Shown in pieces: positions 8,556 to 17,924 of a DNA stretch of 64,000 nucleotides; the stretch's first letter is position 1; each line of letters opens with the position of its first letter. Below the pieces are notes generated by a model. That model did not search any database, had not been told where the DNA came from, and saw only the letters and a list, made by a program, of their open reading frames with translations. The position numbers and the translations under genes are program-made. The DNA comes from Planctomycetaceae bacterium (GTDB lineage: Bacteria > Planctomycetota > Planctomycetia > Pirellulales > Pirellulaceae): contig PAPJ01000040.1 in assembly GCA_002709045.1 (NCBI GenBank), positions 49,710 through 113,709 of the forward strand, written 5' to 3'.

Positions 8556-9952
8556 TTCGCTTGATAAAAAGACTTGGGATCCTCACGGCCGGTGGTGATA
8601 CTCCTGCCCTCAATGCCACGATTCTCGGAGCAGTACGTGCAGCGAGTGAGGCTAAGGTAGAAGTCGTCGGACTTCTCAATGGTTTCGCCTCCTTTTTCCA
8701 GGACAATGCACCGCACGTGATCCTTAATCCTCTTTTTCAGGAAATTCCTCAACTAGATGCAACACGCGGCGGAACCATTCTTGGCTCATCACGAACTTAC
8801 GTGAACGACGGTGATCCAGCTTTTCTAGCGTCTATTGAGCGGCGTATTAATCGGCTTAAGCTAGATGGGCTCGTTTGCATCGGCGGTGATGGTACTCTTA
8901 ACGGTCTACAACCGATCTGTAAAATGGTCCCCACCGTACTCGCTCCAAAAACTATCGATAATGACCTGGGACTCAATTATGCCGGTGAAGCGGATCAATG
9001 GGTAAAACTTGATGTGAACGGTGTTGATACCTATCGAAAAGAACCGCATCCAACAGGTCTGGATGCAGATTTTTGCATTGACCGAATGATCAATTACGCG
9101 ACTCCTGGTTATGCAACAGCGGTTTACGAAGCAGCCGAAGGTGTCCGGCGCGTTCGCACAACAGCCGAAAGTCATCACCGGATCGCAATTATTGAAGTCA
9201 TGGGGCGCCATTCCGGATACATAGCCATTGGTGCGAGCTATGGTCAACCCGATATGATTTTAATACCGGAATATCAATTTGATCTTGAATCGGTTGCTGA
9301 GCGTGTCCGCACTATCTATGAGCATCAACAGCACGTTGTCATCGTCTGCGGAGAAGGCATTATCGGCAACGATGGACGGGAATATGGAGCATCAAGTGGA
9401 AGTACTGATCCTTCCGGTAACATGGTCCTGTCCGGCGCCGCAGCAAGTCTAGCGGACGCTTTACTGGAAATAATTGGTGAAACATTTTTTACCCGTAATG
9501 GAAATTTTTCAACGGGCAAAGCTGCGTTCTTTACTCGCAAAGTTGGGCATACCCAACGCGGTGGTCGACCATTAAGGTTTGACCGTTTTTATGCCAGTCA
9601 ACTCGGCGGTAACGCAACACAAATGCTGTTAGACGGCGAAAACAACTCTGTTTCCACTTTGCAGTGGGACGAATCATCAGGTTTTAAAGTAAGCAAACAT
9701 GATTCCAGTATCTTTCGCGATAAATATGGCGAAATACATGCGCGGACAGTACACCCAAGCTTCTACAACCAAAAGAATTTCCTATTATCAGAAGAGGGCA
9801 AACAGTACTTACACCCGATCTTTGCAGAAGCGATTGGCGCTGAAGATACAGAATTCATTCGGCAGTCCCTTTTTGATTTCGGAAACCTATATCATGGCTA
9901 TAAAAGTGTTAACGTAGATATTGCCAAATTAACAAGATATCTAAGCGAGTAA
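8552..9952 (+). CDS. 6-phosphofructokinase (PfkA family, group with Gly104/Lys124)
   Basis: Phosphorylates fructose 6-phosphate in glycolysis. All core motifs are present: phosphate-binding LTAGGDTPALNA, GGDGT, the catalytic APKTIDNDLG, MGRHSGYIA and ILIPE. The GGDGT Gly (position 104 in E. coli numbering) is typical of ATP use, while the Lys in PKTIDND (position 124) is typical of PPi enzymes; this combination is known from ATP-dependent enzymes such as trypanosomal PFK, so the phosphoryl donor is not settled. Between TIDND and the helix ATAVYEA there are about 45 residues where 9-10 are usual. The next gene starts 5 bases after the stop. The start could be ATG 8552 or TTG 8561. Confidence 0.9.
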   Translation: MVRLIKRLGILTAGGDTPALNATILGAVRAASEAKVEVVGLLNGFASFFQDNAPHVILNPLFQEIPQLDATRGGTILGSSRTYVNDGDPAFLASIERRINRLKLDGLVCIGGDGTLNGLQPICKMVPTVLAPKTIDNDLGLNYAGEADQWVKLDVNGVDTYRKEPHPTGLDADFCIDRMINYATPGYATAVYEAAEGVRRVRTTAESHHRIAIIEVMGRHSGYIAIGASYGQPDMILIPEYQFDLESVAERVRTIYEHQQHVVIVCGEGIIGNDGREYGASSGSTDPSGNMVLSGAAASLADALLEIIGETFFTRNGNFSTGKAAFFTRKVGHTQRGGRPLRFDRFYASQLGGNATQMLLDGENNSVSTLQWDESSGFKVSKHDSSIFRDKYGEIHARTVHPSFYNQKNFLLSEEGKQYLHPIFAEAIGAEDTEFIRQSLFDFGNLYHGYKSVNVDIAKLTRYLSE

Positions 9953-9957
9953 AACAA

Positions 9958-10869
9958 ATGCCCGGTACAACGAGACGATCCTTCTTGGCGGCGTCAGCCG
10001 CGTCACTCACAATCCCGACCCTCAACGCCAACGAACATAAACCGTTTTCGTTCAAATACATGCTCGCCTCGTCCATGTACGGGAAGATTGATGTTACCGA
10101 ATGCATTCGACAGGTACGCCGTATTGGAGCCACTGCAATTGACCTTTGGCCTCCAAGCCATGGTGACCAACGACTTCAAATTGACAAAATCGGCCACGAC
10201 CGGTTTCTACAAACCTTAAAAAAGTACAATGTTAAATTCGAACTTTCCACTCGATATGACCTGGGTCCGTACCGCCTACAGGACGAGGTTCAGATCGTCA
10301 ATTCACTTGGTGGTTCGATGATTGTTTGCGGATCCCGCAAGCAGACCACTGCTCCACTAAAACAACAGGTACAGGATTTCATAGACAGCTTAAAGGACAT
10401 CACAAAAATAGCCAGACAGGCCGGCGTCCGGATTTGCATCGAAAATCATAGTTCATCGCTGATTAATAGTCCTGATTCGATACGTTATTTTTCTGAACTT
10501 AATACTTCTCCTGCCTTAGGGATCGCGTTAGCACCGTATCATCTGCCCCAAAACGAAAACACGATAGCCGAACTCATAGAAGAATTAGATGATAACTTGG
10601 CCTTGTTTTACGCTTGGGAACACGGTATGGGTTGTCACAAATCAATGCCCAAACCCCTTGAGTTGATGCAGATGCCCGGTCAGGGAACACTCGACTTTGC
10701 TCCGATTGTTGCAGCTTTAATCAAGATTCAATACGGCGGTTACACGGAAATCTTTATGCATCCAACACCACGCGGTATTCCTATCATGGAAACCGCCGAT
10801 TTGGTATCAACGGAAATCAACAAATCGAAGGCATATCTATCAAGGTGTATAGCTCGCGCTAATGGCTAA
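9958..10869 (+). CDS. Exported sugar phosphate isomerase/epimerase family protein (xylose isomerase-like TIM barrel)
   Basis: 303 residues with a twin-arginine type N-terminus ([11 protein letters not shown]), so probably exported folded. It belongs to the AP endonuclease 2/xylose isomerase-like barrel family: [21 protein letters not shown] with the metal-binding Glu, and [26 protein letters not shown] at the last strands. The family isomerises or epimerises free or phosphorylated sugars and inositol derivatives; the substrate is not predictable. It is 5 bases after pfk and overlaps the next dioxygenase gene by 8 bases, so these are translationally linked. Confidence 0.8.
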   Translation: MPGTTRRSFLAASAASLTIPTLNANEHKPFSFKYMLASSMYGKIDVTECIRQVRRIGATAIDLWPPSHGDQRLQIDKIGHDRFLQTLKKYNVKFELSTRYDLGPYRLQDEVQIVNSLGGSMIVCGSRKQTTAPLKQQVQDFIDSLKDITKIARQAGVRICIENHSSSLINSPDSIRYFSELNTSPALGIALAPYHLPQNENTIAELIEELDDNLALFYAWEHGMGCHKSMPKPLELMQMPGQGTLDFAPIVAALIKIQYGGYTEIFMHPTPRGIPIMETADLVSTEINKSKAYLSRCIARANG

Positions 10870-11632
10870 TACGCAAATACTTACTAACGCTGATAGACGG
10901 CAATATCAGCAGGACGGTTACTTCATACTGCAATCAGTATTAAGCAGCGATCAACTTTCTTTACTAAGAGGCGCTTGCGATACACTGATAGCCGCGATGC
11001 ATGACGAGATGGATCGCCTCAGAACCAATCATATTCATATCAGCCATCGCAACGAACGTTACCATATCGCGAAACAATACAATCTAATCCCAAATCTGGA
11101 TAGTTATGTGTTCAGCGAACTTATGGCGGACATCTGCCGAGCGACAATAGGGCCGAATGCTTATCTTTTTTATGACCAATACGTTGCGAAGGCCGGAGAA
11201 AAGGGGCGACCATTTTCCTGGCATCAGGATAGTGGATATCTTGGTTTTGATCATGACCCCTATGTTACCGTATGGACCGCGGTCGACGATATGACTATTG
11301 ACAACGGCACTGTATCGCTTCTTCCCTTTAGTACTATGGGTTCTCGCGATCTGAAGACCCATATAAGAGACCAGAACTCCGGTGACAAAATAGGTTACAC
11401 GGGTGACAAACAGGGGGTTACTGCGATTGTGCCTGCTGGCAGTATTGTTGTATTCAGTAGCCTCACGTTTCACCGTTCCGGCCCTAATACAACCGACCGA
11501 ATGCGTCGCGCATATGTAACTCAATACAGTTCGGCACCAATCGTTAAGCCGGGTCACCAAGAACCATACCATTTAGCGGTACCTTTTCTGCTTAATGACA
11601 CAATTGTTTATTCCCAGCTTAATGACGAGTAA
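10862..11632 (+). CDS. Phytanoyl-CoA dioxygenase (PhyH) family protein
   Basis: Complete 256-residue Fe(II)/2-oxoglutarate oxygenase. The facial triad is visible: H-x-D in [11 protein letters not shown] and the distal His in LTFHRSGPN, followed by [10 protein letters not shown] with the 2-oxoglutarate-binding Arg. The acidic [10 protein letters not shown] and [11 protein letters not shown] match the family. Cytoplasmic, no signal peptide. Its start lies inside the 3' end of the isomerase gene, and the DUF1080 giant follows 68 bases later. The neighbourhood suggests sugar or sugar-derived catabolism, but the substrate is unknown. Confidence 0.88.
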   Translation: MANTQILTNADRRQYQQDGYFILQSVLSSDQLSLLRGACDTLIAAMHDEMDRLRTNHIHISHRNERYHIAKQYNLIPNLDSYVFSELMADICRATIGPNAYLFYDQYVAKAGEKGRPFSWHQDSGYLGFDHDPYVTVWTAVDDMTIDNGTVSLLPFSTMGSRDLKTHIRDQNSGDKIGYTGDKQGVTAIVPAGSIVVFSSLTFHRSGPNTTDRMRRAYVTQYSSAPIVKPGHQEPYHLAVPFLLNDTIVYSQLNDE

Positions 11633-11700
11633 CGATGGGGCTTTTATAATAATTGTTATTACCACCGCTTCTATTTACCTGAAACACTGAGGGAACATCC

Positions 11701-14700
11701 ATGAGACGTATTGGCAGCACAATACTTTGTTTTATTTCGCTGTTGTCTGTTTTCCCGGCATCGGCCGACGAATCCGGATTCAAACCTATATTCAATGGCA
11801 AAACGCTCGCGGGTTGGGACGGTAATCCCGATTTCTGGTCTGTTCAAGACGGAGCGATTACCGGGATGACCACCAAAGAAAATCCGACAAAGGGTAATAC
11901 ATTTATCGTTTGGCGCGGTGATGAATTAACCGATTTCGAGTTGCGACTGCAATTCCGAATTGTCGGCGGAAATAGTGGTATTCAATATCGAAGCCGTGAG
12001 GTTTCTAAATGGGTAATTGCCGGTTATCAAGCCGATTTTGACGGTGCTGGAGCCTGGACAGGAACCTTATACGAAGAACGCGGACGGGGGGTTCTCGCTA
12101 AACGGGGAAACAAAATCATCATCAGCGAAGATGGTAAGAAAAACAATTCCGGAAAAACAACCAGCGAGGCAGAGATACTGGCTGCCGTGAAAAAGGAGGA
12201 CTGGAATAATTACACCATCATCGCCAAGGGCAATCACCTAATACAAATCCTTAACGATAAAATAACAATTGACGTTGTTGATAATCAGGAGGAACGCGCG
12301 TCCCTGTCGGGATTGTTGGCGTTACAGCTACATGCTGGTCCGCCGATGACAGTCCAATTCAAAAATATCCGAGTTAAACAACTAAAGCAAAAAAAGAAGA
12401 TTGCTTTCATGGCCGGCCCTCGCAGCCACGGATATGGAAGTCATGAACATTTTGCAGGCAGTATGATCCTGGCGAATGCCATCCGTGAATCTATGGACGG
12501 TTATACGGTCGATGTATTTAAGAATGGCTGGCCTCAGGACATGTCCGTTTTTGAGGATGCCGATTGTATCGTCATGTATTGTGATGGGGGCGGACGCCAT
12601 CCCGTGAATAATAATCTCGGTCAACTTGATCGGCTTGCTAAGAACGGTATTGGTGTGGTGTGTATTCATTATGGCGTTGAGGTGCCCAAAGGTGAATCTG
12701 GAAATCGATTACTAGACTGGATTGGTGGTTATTTCGAAACCGACTGGTCGGTAAATCCACACTGGACCGCCCAATTTAAAGATCTTCCAGCACATCCCAT
12801 AACCAATGGAGTTGGTCCATTCGAGATCAACGATGAATGGTATTATCACATGCGGTTTCGCAGTGAGATGAAAGGGGTTACACCCATTCTTAGTGCACAC
12901 CCTCCCAAGCAAACTCTTAACCGCCCCGACGGACCTCACAGTGGAAATCCTCACGTTCGGGCTTCCGTATCTGCTGGTGATATTCAACACGTCGCTTGGG
13001 CAACTGAACGCCCTGATGGTGGGCGCGGATTCGGTTTTACCGGTGGGCATAATCACTGGAATTGGGGCGATGAGAATTTCCGCAGAATCGTTCTTAACGC
13101 AATCGTATGGTGTGCCGACGGCGAGGTACCTATTGATGGCGTCCAGGATAAACCGGTAACTTATAACCAACTCGTGAAAAATCAGGATTTTGAACAGCCG
13201 GGTAATTTCAACAAGCTCGATATCATTCGCAAATTTAATATTAAGTTGGGTAAATCCGGCGATGCCGATCTTATTAAACCCCTTTTTCGAAGTAAATTAA
13301 TTACAACCTCGACACCCAATTATTCGGTGCCGGTCAAAGTAGACATAAGAGGCAGCCGCCAGCTGATTTTAGTCGTTGAGGATGGAGGAAATAGTTACGC
13401 CTGTGATTGGGCCAACTGGGAGAATCCGGTTATCAAAGGCAAGGACTGGGAGAAACCACTGACGGAATTGCAATGGAAATCAGCCACAACGGAATGGGGT
13501 CATGTTTATGTGAACAAAAATGCTGGCGGTAAGCCCATGCGTAGTAATGGTCGCAGTATTCAATCCGGTATCGGCACACATTCAAATTCGACAATTGTTT
13601 TTGACCTTCCAGATGGTTCCTTAAGTTTTGAAGCCACGGGATGTCTTGACGAGGGTGGCACAAACCAGGCGGACGGAAAGTCTACTTCTGTTATTTTTGC
13701 TGTCTACGACAAAACACCCAATAATAACGCGGGAGGATTAGAAAGACATCCCGATTTAGCTGTAAGTGGGCTTAAGATTGGTTCCGGTATGAATGCCACA
13801 CTAGCTGCTTCGGAACCGCAACTGTTCAGCCTAACCAACTTGGATATTGACCATCTTGGCCGCGTTTGGGTATGTGAGGTAATGAATTACCGCAAACACG
13901 CTAATCGGCGTCCGGAAGGAGACAGAATCCTTATCCTCGAAGATACCGACAAAGATGGTGTCATGGATCAACAGACTGTTTTTTATCAGGGGCGAGATGT
14001 TGACTCGGCCATGGGCATCTGCGTTCTCGGCAATAAGGTGATTGTCTCAGCAACCCCGAAGGTGATCGTCTTTACCGATGAGAATAATGATGACAAACCC
14101 GATTCGAAGTTTATTCTTTTCGATAAAACCGGACAACCTCAGCACGATCACTCTATTCATTCGTTTATTTTCGGGCCTGACGGTAAGCTATATTGGAATT
14201 TTGGTAACACCGGCAAGGCTGTCTACGATGGTCAGGGAAAATTAGTGAAGGATATTGCCGGGAATGATGTAATAGACAACGGAAAACCTTATTTTGGCGG
14301 TATGGTATTTCGTTGCGATATGGACGGTAACAATTTTGAAGTACTAGCGCATAACTTCAGGAACAACTATGAACTAGCGGTTGATTCCTTCGGACGAATA
14401 TGGCAATCCGATAACGATGATGATGGAAATAAAGGTGTTCGCATTAACTTCATTCTGGAATACGGAAATTATGGGTACCGAGACGAATTGACCGGAGCTG
14501 GATGGCGGGCTGAAAGATCAGGCATGGCGGCTGAAATACCTCTGCGTCACTGGCATCTAAATGACCCCGGCGTAGTACCCAACCTATTACAAACCGGAGC
14601 GGGTTCTCCAACGGGTATTACTATCTACGAGGGTAATCTGTTACCAGGTCGACTACGTAACGAAGTGATACACTGTGACCCCGGCCCGAATATTGTCCGG

Positions 14701-15627
14701 GCCTATCCCACCAAAAAACACGGCGCTGGTTTCACCGCCACAATTGACAATGTCGTGGAAGGAATCGACAAATGGTTTCGTCCTGCAGACGTCTGTGTCG
14801 CACCTGACGGATCTCTTTATATCAGTGATTGGTATGACCCCGGTGTCGGTGGACATAACATGCAGGATCTCGAACGCGGTCGACTCTTTCGGATTGCGCC
14901 AGAAGGTGCAAAATATGAATTCCCAGCGTTAGATACTTCAACCATCCAAGGCGCCGTCGCCGGACTCCAGTCCCCCAATCTATCGACCCGTTATCTAGCA
15001 TGGACTACTTTACATAGCCACGGGGCTACTGCTGAGAGCGCTCTCCGTAATTTGTACGACAATGGTGTCTTGCGCCATCGTGCCCGCGCACTGTGGCTAT
15101 TGGCAAAGATCGACGGTAAGGCGGAACAATATGTCGAGCTTGCGGCCGGCGATGAGGATGAAGAGATACGGGCAATGGCGTTGCGAATCGCGCGTCAGAC
15201 CGGTCTCGATCTAGTATCCGTCGCCTCCAGGTTTAAAGATGACGAAAGTGCACAAGTGCGTCGCGAGGCGCTAATAGCACTTCGTTTTTCCGGTTCCGCC
15301 GAGGCAAACACTCTGTGGGCACATCTGGCAAGCAAACATACCGGCACTGATCGCTGGTATCTGGAAGCGCTCGGTATTGGTGCAGACCTATACTGGGAAA
15401 CGCGTTTCGCAGCATGGCTGAAGAATGTTGGCGACAAGTGGAACACCCCAGGCGGACGGGATATTATTTGGCGTAGTCGATCTAAACAGGCGCCCGCCCT
15501 TCTCGCTCGCATACTGCTGGATGAGGACACGCCCGAAGATCAGCACCCTCGTTATCTGCGAGCATTTGATTACCACAACGGACCTGAGAAGGACGCGGCT
15601 CTCGAAGAGATTCTCCTGGGAATGTAA
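11701..15627 (+). CDS. Secreted multidomain protein: DUF1080 - ThuA - NPCBM - PVC dehydrogenase propeller - HEAT
   Basis: 1308 residues with a signal peptide ending near SADES. Domain order: DUF1080 (3-keto-disaccharide hydrolase-like concanavalin fold, about 27-228), ThuA-like trehalose-utilisation domain (about 230-475, with FTGGHNHWNWGDENFRR), a linker, NPCBM-like carbohydrate-binding domain (about 540-675, with GRSIQSGIGTHSNS), PVC membrane-bound dehydrogenase beta-propeller (about 690-1080, with DTDKDGVMD and YISDWYDPG), and HEAT repeats (about 1090-1300). It should act outside the cytoplasm on 3-keto sugars or related glycans. In many planctomycetes the propeller is fused to a C-terminal cytochrome c; here that part is the next gene. 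SD GAGGGA lies 6 bases before ATG. Confidence 0.85.
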   Translation: MRRIGSTILCFISLLSVFPASADESGFKPIFNGKTLAGWDGNPDFWSVQDGAITGMTTKENPTKGNTFIVWRGDELTDFELRLQFRIVGGNSGIQYRSREVSKWVIAGYQADFDGAGAWTGTLYEERGRGVLAKRGNKIIISEDGKKNNSGKTTSEAEILAAVKKEDWNNYTIIAKGNHLIQILNDKITIDVVDNQEERASLSGLLALQLHAGPPMTVQFKNIRVKQLKQKKKIAFMAGPRSHGYGSHEHFAGSMILANAIRESMDGYTVDVFKNGWPQDMSVFEDADCIVMYCDGGGRHPVNNNLGQLDRLAKNGIGVVCIHYGVEVPKGESGNRLLDWIGGYFETDWSVNPHWTAQFKDLPAHPITNGVGPFEINDEWYYHMRFRSEMKGVTPILSAHPPKQTLNRPDGPHSGNPHVRASVSAGDIQHVAWATERPDGGRGFGFTGGHNHWNWGDENFRRIVLNAIVWCADGEVPIDGVQDKPVTYNQLVKNQDFEQPGNFNKLDIIRKFNIKLGKSGDADLIKPLFRSKLITTSTPNYSVPVKVDIRGSRQLILVVEDGGNSYACDWANWENPVIKGKDWEKPLTELQWKSATTEWGHVYVNKNAGGKPMRSNGRSIQSGIGTHSNSTIVFDLPDGSLSFEATGCLDEGGTNQADGKSTSVIFAVYDKTPNNNAGGLERHPDLAVSGLKIGSGMNATLAASEPQLFSLTNLDIDHLGRVWVCEVMNYRKHANRRPEGDRILILEDTDKDGVMDQQTVFYQGRDVDSAMGICVLGNKVIVSATPKVIVFTDENNDDKPDSKFILFDKTGQPQHDHSIHSFIFGPDGKLYWNFGNTGKAVYDGQGKLVKDIAGNDVIDNGKPYFGGMVFRCDMDGNNFEVLAHNFRNNYELAVDSFGRIWQSDNDDDGNKGVRINFILEYGNYGYRDELTGAGWRAERSGMAAEIPLRHWHLNDPGVVPNLLQTGAGSPTGITIYEGNLLPGRLRNEVIHCDPGPNIVRAYPTKKHGAGFTATIDNVVEGIDKWFRPADVCVAPDGSLYISDWYDPGVGGHNMQDLERGRLFRIAPEGAKYEFPALDTSTIQGAVAGLQSPNLSTRYLAWTTLHSHGATAESALRNLYDNGVLRHRARALWLLAKIDGKAEQYVELAAGDEDEEIRAMALRIARQTGLDLVSVASRFKDDESAQVRREALIALRFSGSAEANTLWAHLASKHTGTDRWYLEALGIGADLYWETRFAAWLKNVGDKWNTPGGRDIIWRSRSKQAPALLARILLDEDTPEDQHPRYLRAFDYHNGPEKDAALEEILLGM

Positions 15628-15630
15628 CTT

Positions 15631-16767
15631 ATGCGTTTGAATACATGCAGTCCTGCGGTGCTGTTCGTATCGATCATTGCCTTCATGTCATTGGAGCTTA
15701 GCCTGGCCACTTCGTTTGCACAGGACGCAGCACGCGATAAACTTATCGTTGAAACACTAATTCGCTTGAAACGTTTCGACGTGTCAGATAATGAGAAATT
15801 CCGAGGGTCCGTTTTACGGCATATGCAGACCATAAAGGGTTCTCAGAAATATATAGAGTATTCCGAACTCTTCGCAATTACAGAAGCTACGCCTGAATTA
15901 CTTATCCTCGCTCGTAATCATCCTAATGATAATTTAGGTGTCAATGCTATTAATAGCATCGTGCGAACCTCGGGTACAACAGTGCTTCGAGACGCTCTTA
16001 CTACCGCGAATTCCACCGACGCCGTATCTCTATTAACGGCGCTAGGCCAATCTACTGAGCCTAATGTTTCAGGACTCTTGATATCGTTTTATAATACCAG
16101 CCCTCGTAACCGTCAGGTTCTCACCAATACTGCCCTGGCGATAAGCAAAACAATTCCCGGGCAGCGATTTTTACTGGAACAGGCTGAAGCCAACAAATTA
16201 CCACAGGAAATCAGCTTCGCAGTAGGCAATGCACTTTATTCCAGCGCCAATAAAGACATCCAGGCACGGGCAAAAGCAGCGATACAGTTACCCGCAACTG
16301 CCGATGCGAAACCGCTACCACCTTTAAGAGAACTGATAGCAATGTCAGGCACAGTGACCACTGGAAAAACACTCTTTTTCAAAAAGGGCACATGTGCCAA
16401 ATGTCACAAGGTTGGTGACCAAGGGAAGGAGGTCGGGCCGGCACTAAGTGAAATTGGAAGTAAACTATCAAAAGATGCTATGTTCACATCTATCCTCGAT
16501 CCCAGCGCAGGCGTCAGCCATAATTATGAAACGTATTCACTGATAACCATCAACGGTAATATTATCACGGGGATTAAAATCAATGATACAGATGCAGAGA
16601 TAACCCTGCGTACTGCGGAAGGCATCGACAAAACGGTTTCGCGCACCGCTGTGGACGAATTAATAAAAACCGGTGTTTCACTAATGCCAGCCGATATTCA
16701 GCGGTTATTATCGATACAGGAATTAGTGGATATTGTTGCCTATTTGCGAACCCTGAAAAAAAATTAG
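15631..16767 (+). CDS. Secreted HEAT-like/PVC-type cytochrome c protein (split-off C-terminal partner)
   Basis: 378 residues. The N-terminus (about 1-30) looks like a signal peptide ending near TSFAQ. The middle is helical, HEAT-like. The C-terminal 130 residues form a PVC-type haem c domain with CAKCH at residues 255-259, preceded by GKTLFFKKG and followed by VGPALSEIG and the usual DPSAGVSHNYE. It should pass electrons from the dehydrogenase propeller of the preceding gene. It is in the same reading frame as that gene and separated from it only by one TAA and one further codon, so the pair looks like a recent fission of a single long protein. Confidence 0.82.
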   Translation: MRLNTCSPAVLFVSIIAFMSLELSLATSFAQDAARDKLIVETLIRLKRFDVSDNEKFRGSVLRHMQTIKGSQKYIEYSELFAITEATPELLILARNHPNDNLGVNAINSIVRTSGTTVLRDALTTANSTDAVSLLTALGQSTEPNVSGLLISFYNTSPRNRQVLTNTALAISKTIPGQRFLLEQAEANKLPQEISFAVGNALYSSANKDIQARAKAAIQLPATADAKPLPPLRELIAMSGTVTTGKTLFFKKGTCAKCHKVGDQGKEVGPALSEIGSKLSKDAMFTSILDPSAGVSHNYETYSLITINGNIITGIKINDTDAEITLRTAEGIDKTVSRTAVDELIKTGVSLMPADIQRLLSIQELVDIVAYLRTLKKN

Positions 16768-16777
16768 GTTAGAGATA

Positions 16778-16936
16778 ATGCTTAAATCTACTTCTATGAA
16801 ATCGCGTATTATTGTAATCGCGTTAGGTATTGCCCTCGGATATCTCGCGAAACTCTTGATTACGAACGATTCTCTAGACGATGTCAGAACGCCGGTTTCA
16901 AAGGCCCAGACCATATTTTGTAAGGTAAATCTCTAA
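16778..16936 (+). CDS. Small single-TM/signal-anchor ORF, 52 residues; possible remnant
   Basis: Begins 10 bases after the cytochrome stop and encodes one hydrophobic segment (RIIVIALGIALGYLAKLL, about residues 10-27) followed by a polar tail ending SKAQTIFCKVNL. It resembles the export signal found on planctomycete secreted enzymes, with a possible cleavage after SKAQ, but no mature domain follows before the convergent terC gene. It could be a real small membrane protein or the N-terminal stub of a lost gene. No strong ribosome-binding site. Confidence 0.35.
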   Translation: MLKSTSMKSRIIVIALGIALGYLAKLLITNDSLDDVRTPVSKAQTIFCKVNL

Positions 16937-16939
16937 TTA

Positions 16940-17803
16940 CTAGATCGTATCAGCCTTCGGCTCGGGCTTGCGTTTCGTTCGCAGGCGTATATTCAACATC
17001 TCGACAATGATGGAAAATGCCATCGCGAAATAGATATACCCTTTATTGAAATGAGCTGCGAATCCTTCCGCCACTAGCATAATTCCTATCAGAATCAGGA
17101 AGGTTAAGGCCAGAATCTTGAGCGTTGGGTGGCGTTCAATGAATCCGGAGATTGGTCCTGCGGCTGCCAACATAACCAACATTGATATAACCATTGCTAC
17201 CACAATCACCCATAGCTCACTAACAATACCAACCGCGGTTATTACCGAATCGAGCGAAAATACGACGTCCAGCAGGGCGATTTGGAACAGGACGCTCCCA
17301 AACGTGACGGCTTTATCATTACCATTATCGTGACCGGAATCCTTATCCAGTTTATTGTGTATCTCATGAACGCTTTTAGCTATCAAAAACGCTCCTCCTA
17401 ACAACAATACCAAATCTCGCAATGTGATTTCGTCTATCTCCGTACTATCGTCCCCGCTACTCTGGTGGTTACCGTGGGTATCCGCCTCACCGTGGGCGTT
17501 CGCTTCACTAAAACTCTCAAAACCGCGAGATATGGATTCGATCGGGATGTGTAAATCCGACAATTTGAAAATAGATTTTGTGAAGAAGGGATTATTGGGG
17601 CTCATCACGAATGCCAAGGCAAACAACAGAACCAAGCGTGATCCTAATGCTAATGCCAGACCGATATTACGTCCCGATTTCTGGCGATCCTCCGGTAGCT
17701 TGGAAGTGAGAATCGATATAAATACAATATTATCGATCCCTAAGACTATTTCCATTGCTGTCAGTGCTAGTAAAGGGACAAAATGCTCTGCCAATTCCGC
17801 CAT
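16940..17803 (-). CDS. TerC family integral membrane protein
   Basis: 287 residues, about seven transmembrane helices. The hallmark DNIVFISIL follows the first acidic stretch (EIVLGIDN), and a second repeat-like copy is seen in DVVFSLDSVITAVG, the usual metal-binding Asp motifs of TerC/Alx proteins. A polar, His/Asp-rich loop (HGEADTHGNHQSSGDDSTE, about residues 101-119) separates the halves. Family members export or handle Mn2+ and protect against tellurite or metal stress. C-terminus ends in a basic RLRTKRKPEP tail. Convergent with the small ORF; divergent from selD. Confidence 0.92.
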   Translation of the reverse strand: MAELAEHFVPLLALTAMEIVLGIDNIVFISILTSKLPEDRQKSGRNIGLALALGSRLVLLFALAFVMSPNNPFFTKSIFKLSDLHIPIESISRGFESFSEANAHGEADTHGNHQSSGDDSTEIDEITLRDLVLLLGGAFLIAKSVHEIHNKLDKDSGHDNGNDKAVTFGSVLFQIALLDVVFSLDSVITAVGIVSELWVIVVAMVISMLVMLAAAGPISGFIERHPTLKILALTFLILIGIMLVAEGFAAHFNKGYIYFAMAFSIIVEMLNIRLRTKRKPEPKADTI

Positions 17804-17924
17804 GCTTTAGTTCCAAGTGGGAGGTTTGATATTTTCATATTCCGGAGCTTTCATTAATATCTCATCTATTGACGTTACAGGCAACGTCGATTTACCTTCA
17901 CTTCGAAACGAGGACCCTGAACAC

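Noticed and set aside
15607..15634. Single sequencing error joining the DUF1080 giant and the cytochrome gene
   Set aside because: It would need a changed TAA, but the second protein carries its own signal-peptide-like N-terminus, which argues for two real genes; not excluded.
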